From Heliocidaris erythrogramma (lineage: Eukaryota; Echinodermata; Echinoidea; Camarodonta; Echinometridae): DNA of 64,000 nucleotides. The notes beneath the pieces are model-generated. The model made no database searches, was not told the DNA's origin, and saw only the letters and a list, made by a program, of their open reading frames with translations. The position numbers and the translations under genes are program-made. This document shows positions 29,046 to 39,819 of this stretch, in pieces. Location: positions 28,695,371 through 28,759,370 of the forward strand of contig CM046859.1 of NCBI GenBank assembly GCA_025617745.1, in the 5' to 3' direction. The first letter of the stretch is position 1; every line of letters begins with the position of its first letter.

Positions 29046-29599
29046 ACAATTCCCGATTGTGATTAGTGCCCACAATTAATTCTTTGCAAAGTGTGGTTTA
29101 AACGCTATACACTTCAGAATGTAAAACAAAATATCATTGGCATATGCTAAATTCAATGTACTAATTTTCTTAGAATTAAACTATATATTATTATTAATCT
29201 TACCGCCATGGTTTGAATGAAGCTCTAAATCGTAAATGTATTGTAGTAATTTGGCGCTCGCGCTGTGCATGCAACGTGAATTCAACGATCAAATCTATCT
29301 ACTACTACTATACTACATGTAGATTTGGGGGTCATGGTGTCTTCAGCATACTAAATAAAAAAGGAGAAAAAAATAATACAGCGCGAATAAAAAATCTTAC
29401 AACTTTGGTAGCTGTCATTAAAAAAAAATATATGGTATATGTGATAAACATTTCATGGATAAGAGTAACTCATATCCTGTTTAATGGCACCTTATTCATA
29501 ACTGTGATACAACGGGTTACTGAACAGCAGGCTTTTCAAAAAGTATTCAGTGTCATAATCCTCTTGGGTTGAAGCAACGAACGATATGTGGGTCAGAAG

Positions 29600-30113
29600 C
29601 CCGGGGGGGGGGGGGGGGGGGCACTCGACCCCAAATTGGTAGGTATGTGCTGGTGGCAAGACAAAAAAGGGGGCTTTGGAACGAGCGTATCATGAAAAGG
29701 ATGGTCTTCGGAACTACTAACATTTTGGAAAAAGGGAGTCTTTGGAACTGGATTACAATATACATGATGCTATGGAACTGGTTGTCATTGAAATATAAGG
29801 ATCATCGGAACTCTTTTTCAACTTTTCAGCAAAAATGACGGAATGAAAAAATAGCGGTGCTCTGGAACAGTTTTCTCTATTCTTTTTTCTAAAAATGGTA
29901 TGCTTTGGAACGGAAATTTGAGTGTAAAAATGGGGGTCTTCTCTGCAGCACATACCCATCGCAAACTATATACTGAGTACGGGGGGGGGGGGGGGGGGGT
30001 CAGGAGCAGAGGCAGGAATTTCTTGTCACTGCGCGGGGGGGGGGGGGGGGGGGGGGAGAGAGACTAGCGACCGAGGTGGTGGGGTCTGTGACGGTTACCC
30101 CCCCCCCCCCCCC
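29600..30113. repeat. Cluster of poly-G and poly-C tracts
   Basis: Runs of G (about 17-22) lie at 29602, 29982 and 30036, and a run of C (about 17) at 30098. They are part of a window-wide excess of long G/C homopolymers. Confidence 0.9.
29639..29955. repeat. Dispersed G-rich repeat with GGTATGTGCTG/CAGCACATACC ends
   Basis: GGTAGGTATGTGCTGG at the left is matched in inverse by CAGCACATACCCATC at the right. In between, the words GGGTCTTTGGAAC/TTTGGAACGG recur. G17-18 runs border it on both sides. No coding capacity is evident. Confidence 0.6.
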
Positions 30114-30453
30114 ATAAAAAAATAATAAATAAATAAAAATAAAATTGAAAAAATAATATCAACAAGAAAAAGAAAAAGAAAAATAACAAAATAAATAGTA
30201 ATTTTTTTTTTGGCTGCATAAAAACTTGGCGCTTTGGTGGATTCCTCAGTAAGTTATTTTGCATAGCCTTAGAGGTTTGGAACAGACTTTTAGAGCTCAC
30301 TTTCGATTGCAAAGGTAAATCAAAGCTAAATTTGTAATTAAATATCATAATTGATATTATATAGCGTACGCATGGAATTGGTATGGATGTACCCCCTATG
30401 CTCGATGGAAAGAGAGGGGCTATATGTGAGATTGTTACCTTGCTTCGACGGGA

Positions 30454-30526
30454 GCCCAGGATAGCTCAGTTGGTAGAGCACTGGTCATGTAATCCAGGGT
30501 CCCGGGTTCGAATCCCGGTCGGGGCA
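30454..30526 (+). tRNA. tRNA-Lys-like sequence, copy 1 (probable pseudogene / SINE head)
   Basis: A and B boxes are intact (TAGCTCAGTTGG and GGTTCGAATCC). The body resembles tRNA-Lys(UUU), but the anticodon loop reads CATGTAA, giving UGU as anticodon and A instead of the invariant U at position 33. An extra A breaks the 5' acceptor strand in this copy. Confidence 0.6.
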
Positions 30527-30777
30527 TTGTAATTTTCTCACATTTCTTTATGATATATTCAATTTACTTCAATCCTATCAATTATGATATTTAATTACGA
30601 AATTAAATTGTCCTCTATAGAAATTCGTTGGGATGGATTTGCCCGACTTTAGAGGGAAGACCTGTCTCATTGGTAGGCCATTATATAGCGTACGCATGGA
30701 ATTGGTATGGATGTACCCCCTACGCTCGATGGAAAGAGAGGGGCTATATGTGAGATTGTTACTTTGCTTCGACGGGA

Positions 30778-30849
30778 GCCCGGATAGCTCAGTTGGTAGA
30801 GCACTGGTCATGTAATCCAGGGTCCCGGGTTTGAATCCCGGTCGGGGCA
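30778..30849 (+). tRNA. tRNA-Lys-like sequence, copy 2 (probable pseudogene)
   Basis: Folds as a 72-nt cloverleaf with mismatches in the acceptor (G5:G68) and anticodon stem (T31:T39). The T loop has TTTGAATC in place of TTCGAATC, damaging the B box. Confidence 0.55.
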
Positions 30850-31102
30850 TTGTAATTTTCTCACATTTCTTTATGATATATTCAATTTACTTCAATCCTA
30901 TCAATTATGATATTTAATTACGAAATTAAATTGTCCTCCATAGAAATTCGTTGGCATGGATTTGCCCGACTTTAGAGGGAAGACCTGTCTCATTGGTAGG
31001 CCATTATATAGCGTACGCATGGAATTGGTATGGATGTACCCCCTATACGCTCGATGGAAAGAGAGGGGCTATATGTGAGATTGTTACTTTGCTTCGACGG
31101 GA

Positions 31103-31174
31103 GCCCGGATAGCTCAGTTGGTAGAGCACTGGTCATGTAATCCAGGGTCCCGGGTTCGAATCCCGGTCGGGGCA
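31103..31174 (+). tRNA. tRNA-Lys-like sequence, copy 3 (probable pseudogene)
   Basis: Same 72-nt cloverleaf as copy 2 but with an intact GGTTCGAATCC B box. The anticodon loop again lacks U33. No CCA is encoded, as expected for an animal nuclear tRNA. Confidence 0.6.
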
Positions 31175-31539
31175 TTGTAATTTTCTCACATTTCTTTATG
31201 ATATATTCAATAAATTAATAATAATAATAATAAAATAAGGAAAAATGATGCAAAACTCATTTCCAAATTAACCCTCTCCACTTTGAGTACACATATGTAC
31301 ATGTACAATCCCGTTTTCAGAATTAAAAAAAAAAAAACCCCATTCGACAATGCGTCATGCTCTCATGTCCTCCCCACACGCATTATAATTTCTTTTCCTC
31401 TTTTCTTCTCCCTTTCTGCATCTCTCTCGCCATTCTCTCATCACCTTTCTCTCATCACCTTTCTTTTTCTCACTCTGTGCTTTTCATTCACCCTGTACAT
31501 GTAACTCCATATTCTATAACGTCTTCTTTTGTTTATTAA

Positions 31540-31715
31540 TACAGAATTCTGTAAAAAAAAAAAAATGGTAATGACAATACGAATTGTAGATCACATGGCA
31601 GAAACACCGAATTACTTTCCATATTTTTTTTTTTCTTTCTTTCCTTTGTCTTTTAAATTCACACAACCGACATGACAACCTCCTTTTGATATTTTCGTCT
31701 GCCCGCCCGCCCGCC

Positions 31716-31750
<35 letters not shown>

Positions 31751-31752
31751 TC
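31540..31752. repeat. Simple repeats: A-run, CCCG and CT microsatellites
   Basis: An A-run near 31550, (GCCC)n at about 31700-31717 and (CT)n at 31718-31746 follow pyrimidine-rich DNA from 31370 on. Nothing coding is seen. Confidence 0.8.
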
Positions 31753-31869
31753 TGTCTTTCTTTCTAATAATAGTCTAACTCAATCAGTATCTTCCTCTTT
31801 TCACAGCTAGCCTGACACAATTGTTATTATTTCATGATTGTGGTATTCAACATGTCTATAAGTTCTTAA

Positions 31870-32455
31870 AGGCCAAGTCCACCCTAATATCAAGTTGATT
31901 TGAATAAATAGAGTAAAATTAAACAAGCGTTTAACAGTGAAAATTTCACTGAAATCGGATGTAAAGTAAGAAAGTTACAGCATTTTGAAGTTTTGCATTA
32001 TTTCATGAAACAGTGATATGTATAGCATGGGCGGTATGCAAATGAGTGAACCGATGGTGTCACACACTCACTTTTCCTTATGTATTTTATAATATGAAAT
32101 TTCAAATATTTCAATTTTTATAGATGTGATAATAAAGAATCCCTTCCTTGTATGAAAATAAGTTACAATAATGATGATTTTACATGTTCCATATGGAGTC
32201 AAACCATGTTTTACATTATTGAAGCCAAAAAATGAAATATATGATATTTCATATAATAAAATACATCAGGAAAAGTGAGTGTGTGACATCATCGGTTCAT
32301 GCTATGCATATCACTGTTTCATGAAATAATGCAAAACTTCAAAATGCCGTAACTTTCTTATTTTACATCCGATTTCATGGAAATTTTCACTGTTACGCTT
32401 CTTTAATTTTACTCTATTTATTCAAATCAACTTGATATTAGGGTGGACTTGGCCT
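31870..32455. mobile_element. 586-bp foldback MITE with TTAA target duplication
   Basis: AGGCCAAGTCCACCCTAATA at the left is matched by TATTAGGGTGGACTTGGCCT at the right. The arms exceed 200 bp and TTAA stands on both sides (31866-31869, 32456-32459). No transposase. TTAA suggests a piggyBac/Kolobok-type mobiliser. Confidence 0.9.
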
Positions 32456-32899
32456 TTAATAAAGACTTAAGCCTACTCATCATCATCTCCAGTCTCAACA
32501 AAGATACAAGTTGCAATGAAACAATGTGTCACATTTTTACTGCATTACACTTTTCCTGCTTTAATCTGTCGAGGTAATCATAATCATAATCATTTTGCAT
32601 GTTAATATTCATAATTCCACTGAATTCACATTTTAACATAATTTATGAAGACATGTATCATTAAATAAGTACAAGTACCCGTATACATGTACATCATCAA
32701 TAACAAAACCATTGTCAAAATATATTGCTACGTATAAGGTTTTTTTCCTATTACATGTAATTCTAATTCTAACTTTACTATTTATTGCTACATAAACTCA
32801 TCAAACATGCAGCTAAAAGGCTAAACTTGATCAACTTATGAGGTAAAAACATATACCTGCATCAACATACGGTTGGCACTCGTATGTTCCCAAGGTTAA

Positions 32900-33070
32900 G
32901 TTTATTCAAAGGTTCTTAAATACGAAAATGACAGGTTCATTTCTGCGAAGGCTCAGGGATGTAACTCAGGAAATTACATCAGGTTCATTATTCCAAAACT
33001 TTTCAATGAAGGTTCATAATTTCGAAAATTATGTCAGCATTGCGAAGGTTCGTAATTCCAGAAATTGAAT
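32900..33070. repeat. Degenerate tandem repeat with GAAGGTTCATAATTCC words
   Basis: Variants of AAGGTTCATAATTTCGAAAA occur several times at irregular spacing (near 32900, 32990, 33010, 33050). This is a decayed simple array. Confidence 0.5.
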
Positions 33071-34247
33071 AAGAGATTTTTGGACTTAAAAAGAGACTCT
33101 AAAATGCCGAGGACCTTTTACTTTTGCTTTTGCTCACAGCACCCCCAGTAACAAAATTGTTCCCAGGGGCCTGGCACAGACCAACACTTTTCTATCATGC
33201 CTCATGTATTCTTCTGTCGGTCTTGTAGACTGTTGGTCTCGTGAACCTTTTTGCAACTTATTTTCTATAATTTCTGATCTATTTCTTTGCTTTGTTCGGT
33301 CTAATGGACCTTTGTAAATGTCGATCGCAGGAGTTGTCAGTCTGACCTTAAGAGATATACAACATAATTTTAAATGTCTAATTTGGCATCATATCAGAAA
33401 ATGATCGACAGAACATTACTGATGGAGTAGATAGACCATTAAAATTTGAAAAGAACATTCTTGTACGAGTGATAGAAATATTAAGTTGTCGATGTTTAAA
33501 TCCCATTACAAATAATGTAGGTTCTAATAAATATGAATACATAGGAGGAATAAAGGGAGCTATAAAATGCAAACATTATGGAATCAGATAGTCCGTAAGA
33601 TAAAAACATACATTACCGTACCTATAAAGAGTACCATATATTCAAATCATCAAATTATGAAGCCAAGTTACCTGAAATTTTGGGAGAGAATTTTCAGCAA
33701 AAGCCTGCAATGGCTTTGCAAAACAAATTTCCAGCAAAAAGCACAGATTATAAATAACAAGGCATACTAAGAAACACAATATAGATAGTTGCTGAGGTGC
33801 TGCAAAAAGGGAAAATTACAGTTGCAAATTTGTATGATCAGAACTTCAAAGCTTCATACCTTTTTACTTAACTGGAAAACTATCAACCTTCCAACTTCCC
33901 AGAGAAAAAGAGGCATGGTGACACTTACCACAAAAAGCACTCATCTTTGGTTTTGTCTATATCTTTTTTCTGCATTGTACAGTATGTATGGAAATATCAT
34001 TAAATTATTCATAGCTTCTGTGTGCAAGCATTCTGCAAACTACTTTTGACATTACTCTTTTAAAACCATTAACATTCACTGGTGCAAAACATTATAACTT
34101 ACTAAGTATCCTATAAAAGAATAGGAAATTGATCTTTAACAAAAATAACAAAATATATTAGGAAATCATGGGAATAGTCAGGGTTTTTTTTAAAGAAACA
34201 ATTGCACTGTATTGAAGTATACCCTCCAAATTGTGACATGATATTGA
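33071..34247. other. Intergenic DNA 3' of the FEM1-like gene
   Basis: AT-rich; no coding frame, inverted repeat or named element is recognised. The 3' UTR of the gene on the minus strand must lie at its right end, but I cannot place a poly(A) signal with confidence. Confidence 0.45.
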
Positions 34248-36134
34248 TTATGACACATCACTGTCTTCACTGCTGTCACTATTTTCTTCAGTATTATCAG
34301 AACTGTCACTAGTCTCTGCACTGCTGTCACTACTGTCACTACTGTCACTACTTTCTACACTCCTGCCACTGTCATTCTTTGTTTTTAATACTGACATCTT
34401 CAAGTCCGCATCTGTAAATCCATCTACCATCTCACGAAGCCTCGCAGGAAGGATGTCTTTGTAGTTCATCTTGTGTCGCAGCACTACCCTGGCAGCTGCT
34501 TCCTGCAGCCGTAACACTGTTGTTGGTGGACTCAACAATGTTTGAACCAGCTTAACATCCCACTTCTCCTGATAGCCACTCTCCTGCAAAATGTCTCTGG
34601 CGGTTTGACCTTCATCATTCACTGCATCTAGAGGACATCCGTGACGTACAAAGGCCCGAGCAAGATCCTGAATACATTTCTTTTCCGTTCTTACACATGC
34701 ACAGTATGCTACCATGTGCAACAGTGTGTTGCCATTAGAGCTATCCTGGTAAGAAGCATTGTCAGATAGCAGAATCCTGAGCAACAAATACCTTGCTTTC
34801 ACTATGAACCATCTTCTTCCTATACCACACAGAGAACCTAAATCCTTCTGCAGGCGAGTCAAGATTCTGAGTGAAACCGAAGGTATCTTGTGAAACTCAT
34901 CAGGCTTTTCCCTACAGATTCTACCACAAATGACCCTCTGTATCTTCTCTATGTCTTGCACTGTAGATTTCACTTCGTCACCACTTGAAAAATTGAAGGC
35001 ATCACCATAAAGTATGACACCAAGCTTATCGATGAGAGAATGACACACATTTACAAGACAGTCAATATGTACATTGTTAATTACTGAAACATAAGCGCAA
35101 AACAAATCACCTGCCCGCTGACGAAGTAGAGGTTGTGCTGCTTCATTGCTACATGAAATGCGGTTGAACATATATGCATAGGAAAATTGCTCTAGTACTG
35201 TTCCTAGCTGCAGTTCTCCACGTCTCTCTAAACCAAGAACAAAAGAGAATATTTGAAAGCCTCTTTCCATATGTTCCACCACGTCATCATCCTTATTGAA
35301 CATTAAAAAATAAGCAAAGTGTATAAAAGATAAGAAGAGATACCTTTGCTTGAGATTTGGAGGAAATAGTCTGTCACCAACCAAGAAAGCATGGGCCTTC
35401 AAAGCAGTTTCAGATAGTTCAAATGACCTGATTTCCTCCAGTGTGTGAAATTCTTTCAGAGATAGCTGTGAGAAAAAATCAGCAAGCTCTGAGGTTTGAC
35501 CTTGCCCTTTGAGAACTCCTGCATCTTCTTGTAAGGTTATGGCTCTGCAGAGAGAAGGAAAGGCATCCTTGGAAGGAAAACGATTATCATGAGTAGAATG
35601 TAACACTCCAAGTATTTCAGAAGTTTTAATCTTGTCCTCCAAAGGCATATTATCATCATTCATTGACAAGAAGAAGTCAACAATGTCGTTCAGCATGTAA
35701 AATGCAGCTACACATGCTGGACTCCATCCATCTGCGTTGTTCTGAACAGATGCCCCATGACTGAGAAGGAGCTTGACAATAGATGTCTTGGGAGTTATCC
35801 ATTTTTTGCCGAGTCTTCCATAATAGGACTCCTTGCCTAGAGAGTCTTCTACCATACACGCATAATGCAAAGGAGTGTTACCCTCCTTTAAGCTCTTGGA
35901 GTTGGGGTTGGCACCATTTGCTAATAAGAATAAGACAACATCCTCAAGTTGCTTCAAACATGCCAACATCAATGGTGTTTTTCCATCCTGGTCTGGGAGA
36001 TCAATATGACCCTCTTGAGCATATCGCTCTAGCATCTCTTTACACACTGTCCCCTGAGAAATTGCAGCGGCCAAGTCATCTACTTCAGGTTCCAATTCTG
36101 ATATTGTTTCTCCACTGCTACATCCAGACGCCAT
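34248..36134 (-). CDS. FEM1-like ankyrin-repeat protein, single coding exon, 628 aa
   Basis: FEM1 proteins are substrate receptors of CUL2 ubiquitin ligases that recognise C-terminal degrons. The ORF shows ankyrin repeats at about residues 48-80 (DGKTPLMLACLKQLEDVVLF), 83-133 (EGNTPLHYAC...KLLLSHGA) and 135-160. A helical middle region (about 245-330) aligns with the TPR-like part of FEM1. A further ankyrin pair lies at 467-520 (NGNTLLHMVA...CPLDAVNDEGQT). A C-terminal block LQEAAARVVLRHKMNYKDIL (543-562) matches the FEM1 segment LKCLAARAV...NYQDQIP, near the CUL2-binding box. Residues 593-628 are an acidic Ser/Asp tail not typical of FEM1. A probable acceptor (TTTATCTCTAG, exon from 36188) implies a 5' UTR intron. 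The similarity is distant, so ligase function is inferred. An intronless CDS suggests an old retrocopy. Confidence 0.85.
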   Translation of the reverse strand: MASGCSSGETISELEPEVDDLAAAISQGTVCKEMLERYAQEGHIDLPDQDGKTPLMLACLKQLEDVVLFLLANGANPNSKSLKEGNTPLHYACMVEDSLGKESYYGRLGKKWITPKTSIVKLLLSHGASVQNNADGWSPACVAAFYMLNDIVDFFLSMNDDNMPLEDKIKTSEILGVLHSTHDNRFPSKDAFPSLCRAITLQEDAGVLKGQGQTSELADFFSQLSLKEFHTLEEIRSFELSETALKAHAFLVGDRLFPPNLKQRYLFLSFIHFAYFLMFNKDDDVVEHMERGFQIFSFVLGLERRGELQLGTVLEQFSYAYMFNRISCSNEAAQPLLRQRAGDLFCAYVSVINNVHIDCLVNVCHSLIDKLGVILYGDAFNFSSGDEVKSTVQDIEKIQRVICGRICREKPDEFHKIPSVSLRILTRLQKDLGSLCGIGRRWFIVKARYLLLRILLSDNASYQDSSNGNTLLHMVAYCACVRTEKKCIQDLARAFVRHGCPLDAVNDEGQTARDILQESGYQEKWDVKLVQTLLSPPTTVLRLQEAAARVVLRHKMNYKDILPARLREMVDGFTDADLKMSVLKTKNDSGRSVESSDSSDSSDSSAETSDSSDNTEENSDSSEDSDVS

Positions 36135-36187
36135 GGTCCCAAACCTCTCAGTACCTCTAAGGGCAATCAGCTACAATAGTGTTTCCT

Positions 36188-36196
36188 GCTAGAGAT
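36188..36196 (-). promoter_or_regulatory. Probable 3' splice site in the 5' UTR of the FEM1-like gene
   Basis: On the minus strand TTTCTTTTTATCTCTAG precedes the leader that runs 54 nt to the ATG at 36134. The polypyrimidine tract is good. The upstream exon is not identified. Confidence 0.45.
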
Positions 36197-36228
36197 AAAA
36201 AGAAACGAGAGTGGCTTACACTTAATGA

Positions 36229-36350
36229 GAAGGTTGAGTTCTGAGGAGGGTGAAAAATAATTTGTGAGCTTTCTCATTCTCTTTATATCAGTTTGGAAGA
36301 TTAACATATGGATAAATATCCCCTGAAAAGGATTTCTCTTCAAAAGCAGA
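36229..36350 (+). repeat. Fragment of dispersed repeat family A
   Basis: AAGGTTGAGTTCTGAGGAGG and AATTTGTGAGCTTTCTCATT match the repeat at 5318 and 57189. It lies between the FEM1-like gene and its decayed paralogue. Confidence 0.7.
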
Positions 36351-36554
36351 TTAGGCGCTCTTAAATGGTCACTCTTCTTTTAATAGAGTCGGTTTCTCTA
36401 TTGTTTTTTCATTAGCCTGTCTGACACTCTGACATTCTCATTGTAATTTACAAGAGTTTGCTTACTGGTAGTCTATAAAAGACAAGTTACATGTCATTTT
36501 AAAGCCTAGAATTTAAGCTTTCAAACTGTATCAAAATTTTAAAATTCCAGATTT

Positions 36555-36840
36555 CTGACTATTGGTCGTTTTGAGGTGGAGGGTCGCATATGTCTAGTTT
36601 TAATAGTATGCCGTTGTCCTTCCGCAGAAGAGTCATGATTTTGAGTGCTACTGTAGTGTAGGCAACTTTTGATACTCATCCGCTCTTCCCTACAGTTTCT
36701 ACTTTGAATAACCATCATCAATTTTTCTATGTCTTCCAAGGTGGATTTCAAGAGGTCACCACTTGACCAATCAAATGCTTCAGCAAAAAGTATGACACCA
36801 ATGCTATTGATGACATTCTGGATTTGGGAATAATGAGCTT
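36555..36840 (-). pseudogene. Decayed fragment of a FEM1-like paralogue
   Basis: Minus-strand reading gives GVILFAEAFDWSSGDLLKST and LEDIEKLMMVIQSRNCREE, aligning with residues 372-410 of the intact protein (GVILYGDAFNFSSGDEVKST). After a frame change, LKIMTLLRKDNGIL aligns with LRILTRLQKDLGSL (422-435). Only the middle of the gene remains, with at least one frameshift. It stands in the same orientation about 0.4 kb upstream of the intact gene. Confidence 0.85.
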
Positions 36841-37370
36841 ACACTTGGCAGCTGTTGAGCGATTAATTGCGAGATCGTGCATACATGTATATTTTGAGTG
36901 CGTTATTAAGATATTCAGGTCCCAAATGATTTAGAATTTTGAAGACGTACAAACAAACTTTAAAAGAATGTGTTGGTAAAAAATGTGTTGGTGTAGAGGT
37001 AACCACTGGAGTTCCCTTACCAAAGGTGAAGTACATGTATGCGTCCTTTATCCTAGGGCAAAAATAAAATAAGGTGTGTCACATCTTATCCATTATTTTG
37101 ATGACATCTTCTCTAGAAAAGAAGACCTCTAGACCCTTGTCTTGAATTCATATTTTTTCGGAACAAATGGAAATTTGCCGAACCTTTTTGTTGGCTAGAT
37201 CCAATCCATAGAACATTTCATCACTAATGTACATGATTTTAGGTAATTTGAGGCCTCTCTTTCCATAATTTCTAAAATTTTTCATATTTTGAGACACTGA
37301 CCGAATGAACCCTGCATGGCGCATGAAGTTCATGACTATGATGAGTACAACTAAAAGATTATAATCTTGT
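36841..37370. other. Intergenic DNA, no recognised element
   Basis: AT-rich sequence; no convincing continuation of the pseudogene or of any repeat. Confidence 0.45.
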
Positions 37371-37375
37371 CCTAG

Positions 37376-37486
37376 GGGGTAGTTGTTCAGTTGTTCAGTT
37401 GTTCAGGGGGTAGTTATCCTGGAGGTAGTTGTCGGGGGGGGTGTAGTTGTCGGGGGGTGTAATTGTCCAGGGGGTAGTTGTCCGGA
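37376..37486 (+). repeat. Degenerate minisatellite, GGGGGTAGTTGTCC words
   Basis: GTAGTTGTTCAG and GGTAGTTGTCGGGG/GTCCAGG variants recur five to six times at 15-25 bp spacing. Confidence 0.75.
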
Positions 37487-37606
37487 TACGGCATAAGTCA
37501 ACTCATAAAAATGCACCGACCTTTTGATGATACTAGATATATATGCGCTCTGTTACAGAGTGTCTGACTGTCCGGTAATAAGTGAAGATCGGTAATACAT
37601 TATTAA

Positions 37607-38197
37607 AGGGCAATCCAACCTTGGTAATAAGATTACTTGTGTGAAAGCAAAAAAATAAGATAAAACGGGATGGTGAAAATTTGAAAGAAATCGGACAAGG
37701 ACTAAGAAAGTTATGGATGTTTGAAAAATGAGATCACTACATCTATGCGAATCTCAAATTGGCAATTTGGTAAGTCGATTGTGACATTTTTGTGGACAAC
37801 TCTCCCATATGTCGTACACAAAAGTATCATTAATTTGCGGTTTTCTTCGAGGCACTTTTACCGTCGGGGCAGTACTCAAAATATATTGGAGATAGCATAT
37901 AGTTATAGGTCCTCATGAAAGGAAAAGATCCTACTGAGTAAATACCATTTTAAAAAAAGGGACATTTTAGTCATTTTGTGTGTTTGGAGCGAATGGGGGA
38001 GTTGTCCACAGCTACAATCACAGTGACATTACCTATTTGGCCAATTTGAAATTTCCATATATACCGGTATAGTGATTACAACTTTCAAATATTCATAACT
38101 TTCTTATTGTTTGTCCGATAACGTTCAAACTTTCAAAAATTTGCTTCGCTGATTTTTCCTCTTTCTTTCAAAGCAGCTTGGTATTAAGGTTGGATTA
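37607..38197. mobile_element. Foldback element with TTAA at its left end, right end truncated
   Basis: The left end, AGGGCAATCCAACCTTGGTA after TTAA (37603-37606), is mirrored by CTTGGTATTAAGGTTGGATT near 38178-38197. The inner arms pair again (AGTTGTCCAC near 37990 with GTGGACAACT near 37792). The right terminus does not reach a second TTAA, so it is damaged. Confidence 0.75.
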
Positions 38198-38968
38198 CAA
38201 TCAATTCAAACAAACAATTCAAACAAAACTTACGTCAAATAAAAAAATTGATGAAACCTGCACTGCGACTCCTGTTGTCACACTAAAATGCGTGCTTTAA
38301 ACCTTTAGGAACTGCTTAATTTAGTGCACAAATTGCATGGGCATACAGTATGGCAAGAGTGCCCAAGCTAGTCTTCCCAACGCAATTGTCTGCGCACACG
38401 CGTAACTGTGGATTCTGATAAAAATAAAACATGCAACGAACACAAACTTTTTCGTCTTTATTATAGCAATAGATATTCATACAGAAAAAGACTCTAGTAA
38501 ATATATTGAAGAAAGTTCTTATTTCAGTGATTTTATTCACTCATAGGCCCTTGCCTATGTGGGACTGTGTCCAACATTTACTGTTGCAGCAGTCAAAAAC
38601 AAACAAAATTGCTCTAAGCAAGATTTTATTTTCTTAAATTTGCTAGAATACTTGATTCAGGGGCTTATCTTCAACTCTTTACTGTGCCACAAATTTGGAG
38701 ATTCAGAGTTGAAAGTGAAATTTAAAATAATTATTTTCCTCTCATGTATGAATGATCTAGACTGGAAAAAGGCCCGCTAATACACACAAAAACTATTGTA
38801 GCCTATTCACCCATGAAAACTATTATGGAGTACAAGCTTATCAAGCTTGTACATGTATAAGTGGATTTTATTCACAAGCCTCCAAATCTCGTCTTTCGTT
38901 TCAGCTAGAAATCCCGAATTGCGTGTAAAATGAATTGAGTGCGCAGACATGGGCACCATCACTTATCC
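38198..38968. other. Intergenic DNA, no recognised element
   Basis: No coding frame or repeat is recognised. Confidence 0.4.
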
Positions 38969-38978
38969 AATGAACTAG

Positions 38979-39804
38979 TTGTACGAGCTCCTTGGCTTAT
39001 CAATCTGGTACTGGCCTACGGAGCTGTGCATGGGATGCATATACTATGTGTGGAGGGGGATATCAATAAAAAAAAACTAGATCTAAATATCACCATTTCT
39101 CACATACTGTGAGCCATGCAAACCACTCTCAGAGTTTGCTAAAGGGGTTACCTTCCAGGATCAACTAAGATTGTAAAAATTGAATGAATAAAAAGAAAAA
39201 ATATACAAAAATCAACAGGTACGTGTGATCAGGGTTTTTTTTACCTTGCATGTGTAACTTGTATATACTAGAATAGACTAGATAAATACTGGTCTAATAA
39301 TTATGATCTTGTTTACGAGCCAATATAGGCTGTATGAGTCAATATCTTGAATCTTTCACACATTTTTGTCCTTTCCCGACACATATTCGTTTTTGTTATG
39401 ACATGCTATGGAAAATGTATAATCACATGATACAATAAGCTACGATCGATGAACAGGCATTCGTCCTATATCATCGTGGGATTAAAGTAAAGTAAGTAAA
39501 GTATATATATATATGGGACTACACAAATCTTACCTTGCATTTAGTTACATGTGCAAGGTAAAAAAAACCTGATCACACATGCCAATTTTTTTTTTTTCAT
39601 TCATTCAATTTTTACAATCTTAGTTGATCCTGGATGGTAACCCCTTTAGCAAACTCCAAGGGTGGTTTGCATGGCTCACAGTATGTGGGAAATGGTGATA
39701 TAGATCTAAATATTTTTGTTGATATCCCCCTCCACACACAGTATATGCATCCCATGTACAGCTCTGTAGGCCAGTACCAGATTGATAAGCCAAGGAGCTC
39801 GTAC
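38979..39804. mobile_element. Foldback element, about 825 bp, arms of about 270 bp
   Basis: TGTACGAGCTCCTTGGCTTA at the left is matched by TAAGCCAAGGAGCTCGTACA at the right. The pairing runs on through CCTGATCACAC/GTGTGATCAGG at the inner ends (39226 and 39569). The two arms differ by small indels. The 300-bp loop has no ORF of note; no clear target duplication was found. Confidence 0.88.
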
Positions 39805-39819
39805 AGCTACCAATGAACA

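Larger units (their letters stand above)
30357..31210 (+). repeat. Tandem array of three units (about 324 bp), each with a tRNA-like sequence
   Basis: Units start at 30357, 30681 and 31004; the third is truncated after about 207 bp. Each carries TTATATAGCGTACGCATGGA, a tRNA-like segment and TTTCTTTATGATATATTCAA. The copies are nearly identical, so the array is young. Part of the unit end (TATCAATTATGATATTTAAT) also occurs in inverse just left of unit 1. Confidence 0.9.

Noticed and set aside
30578-31175. Open frames starting MPRPGFEPGTLDYMTSALPT on the minus strand
   Set aside because: These are antisense readings of the tRNA-like units, a well-known class of spurious hypothetical proteins.
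32500-34050. Small ORFs such as 33378-33572 and 33789-34049
   Set aside because: No homology, splice signals or codon bias; expected by chance in AT-rich DNA.
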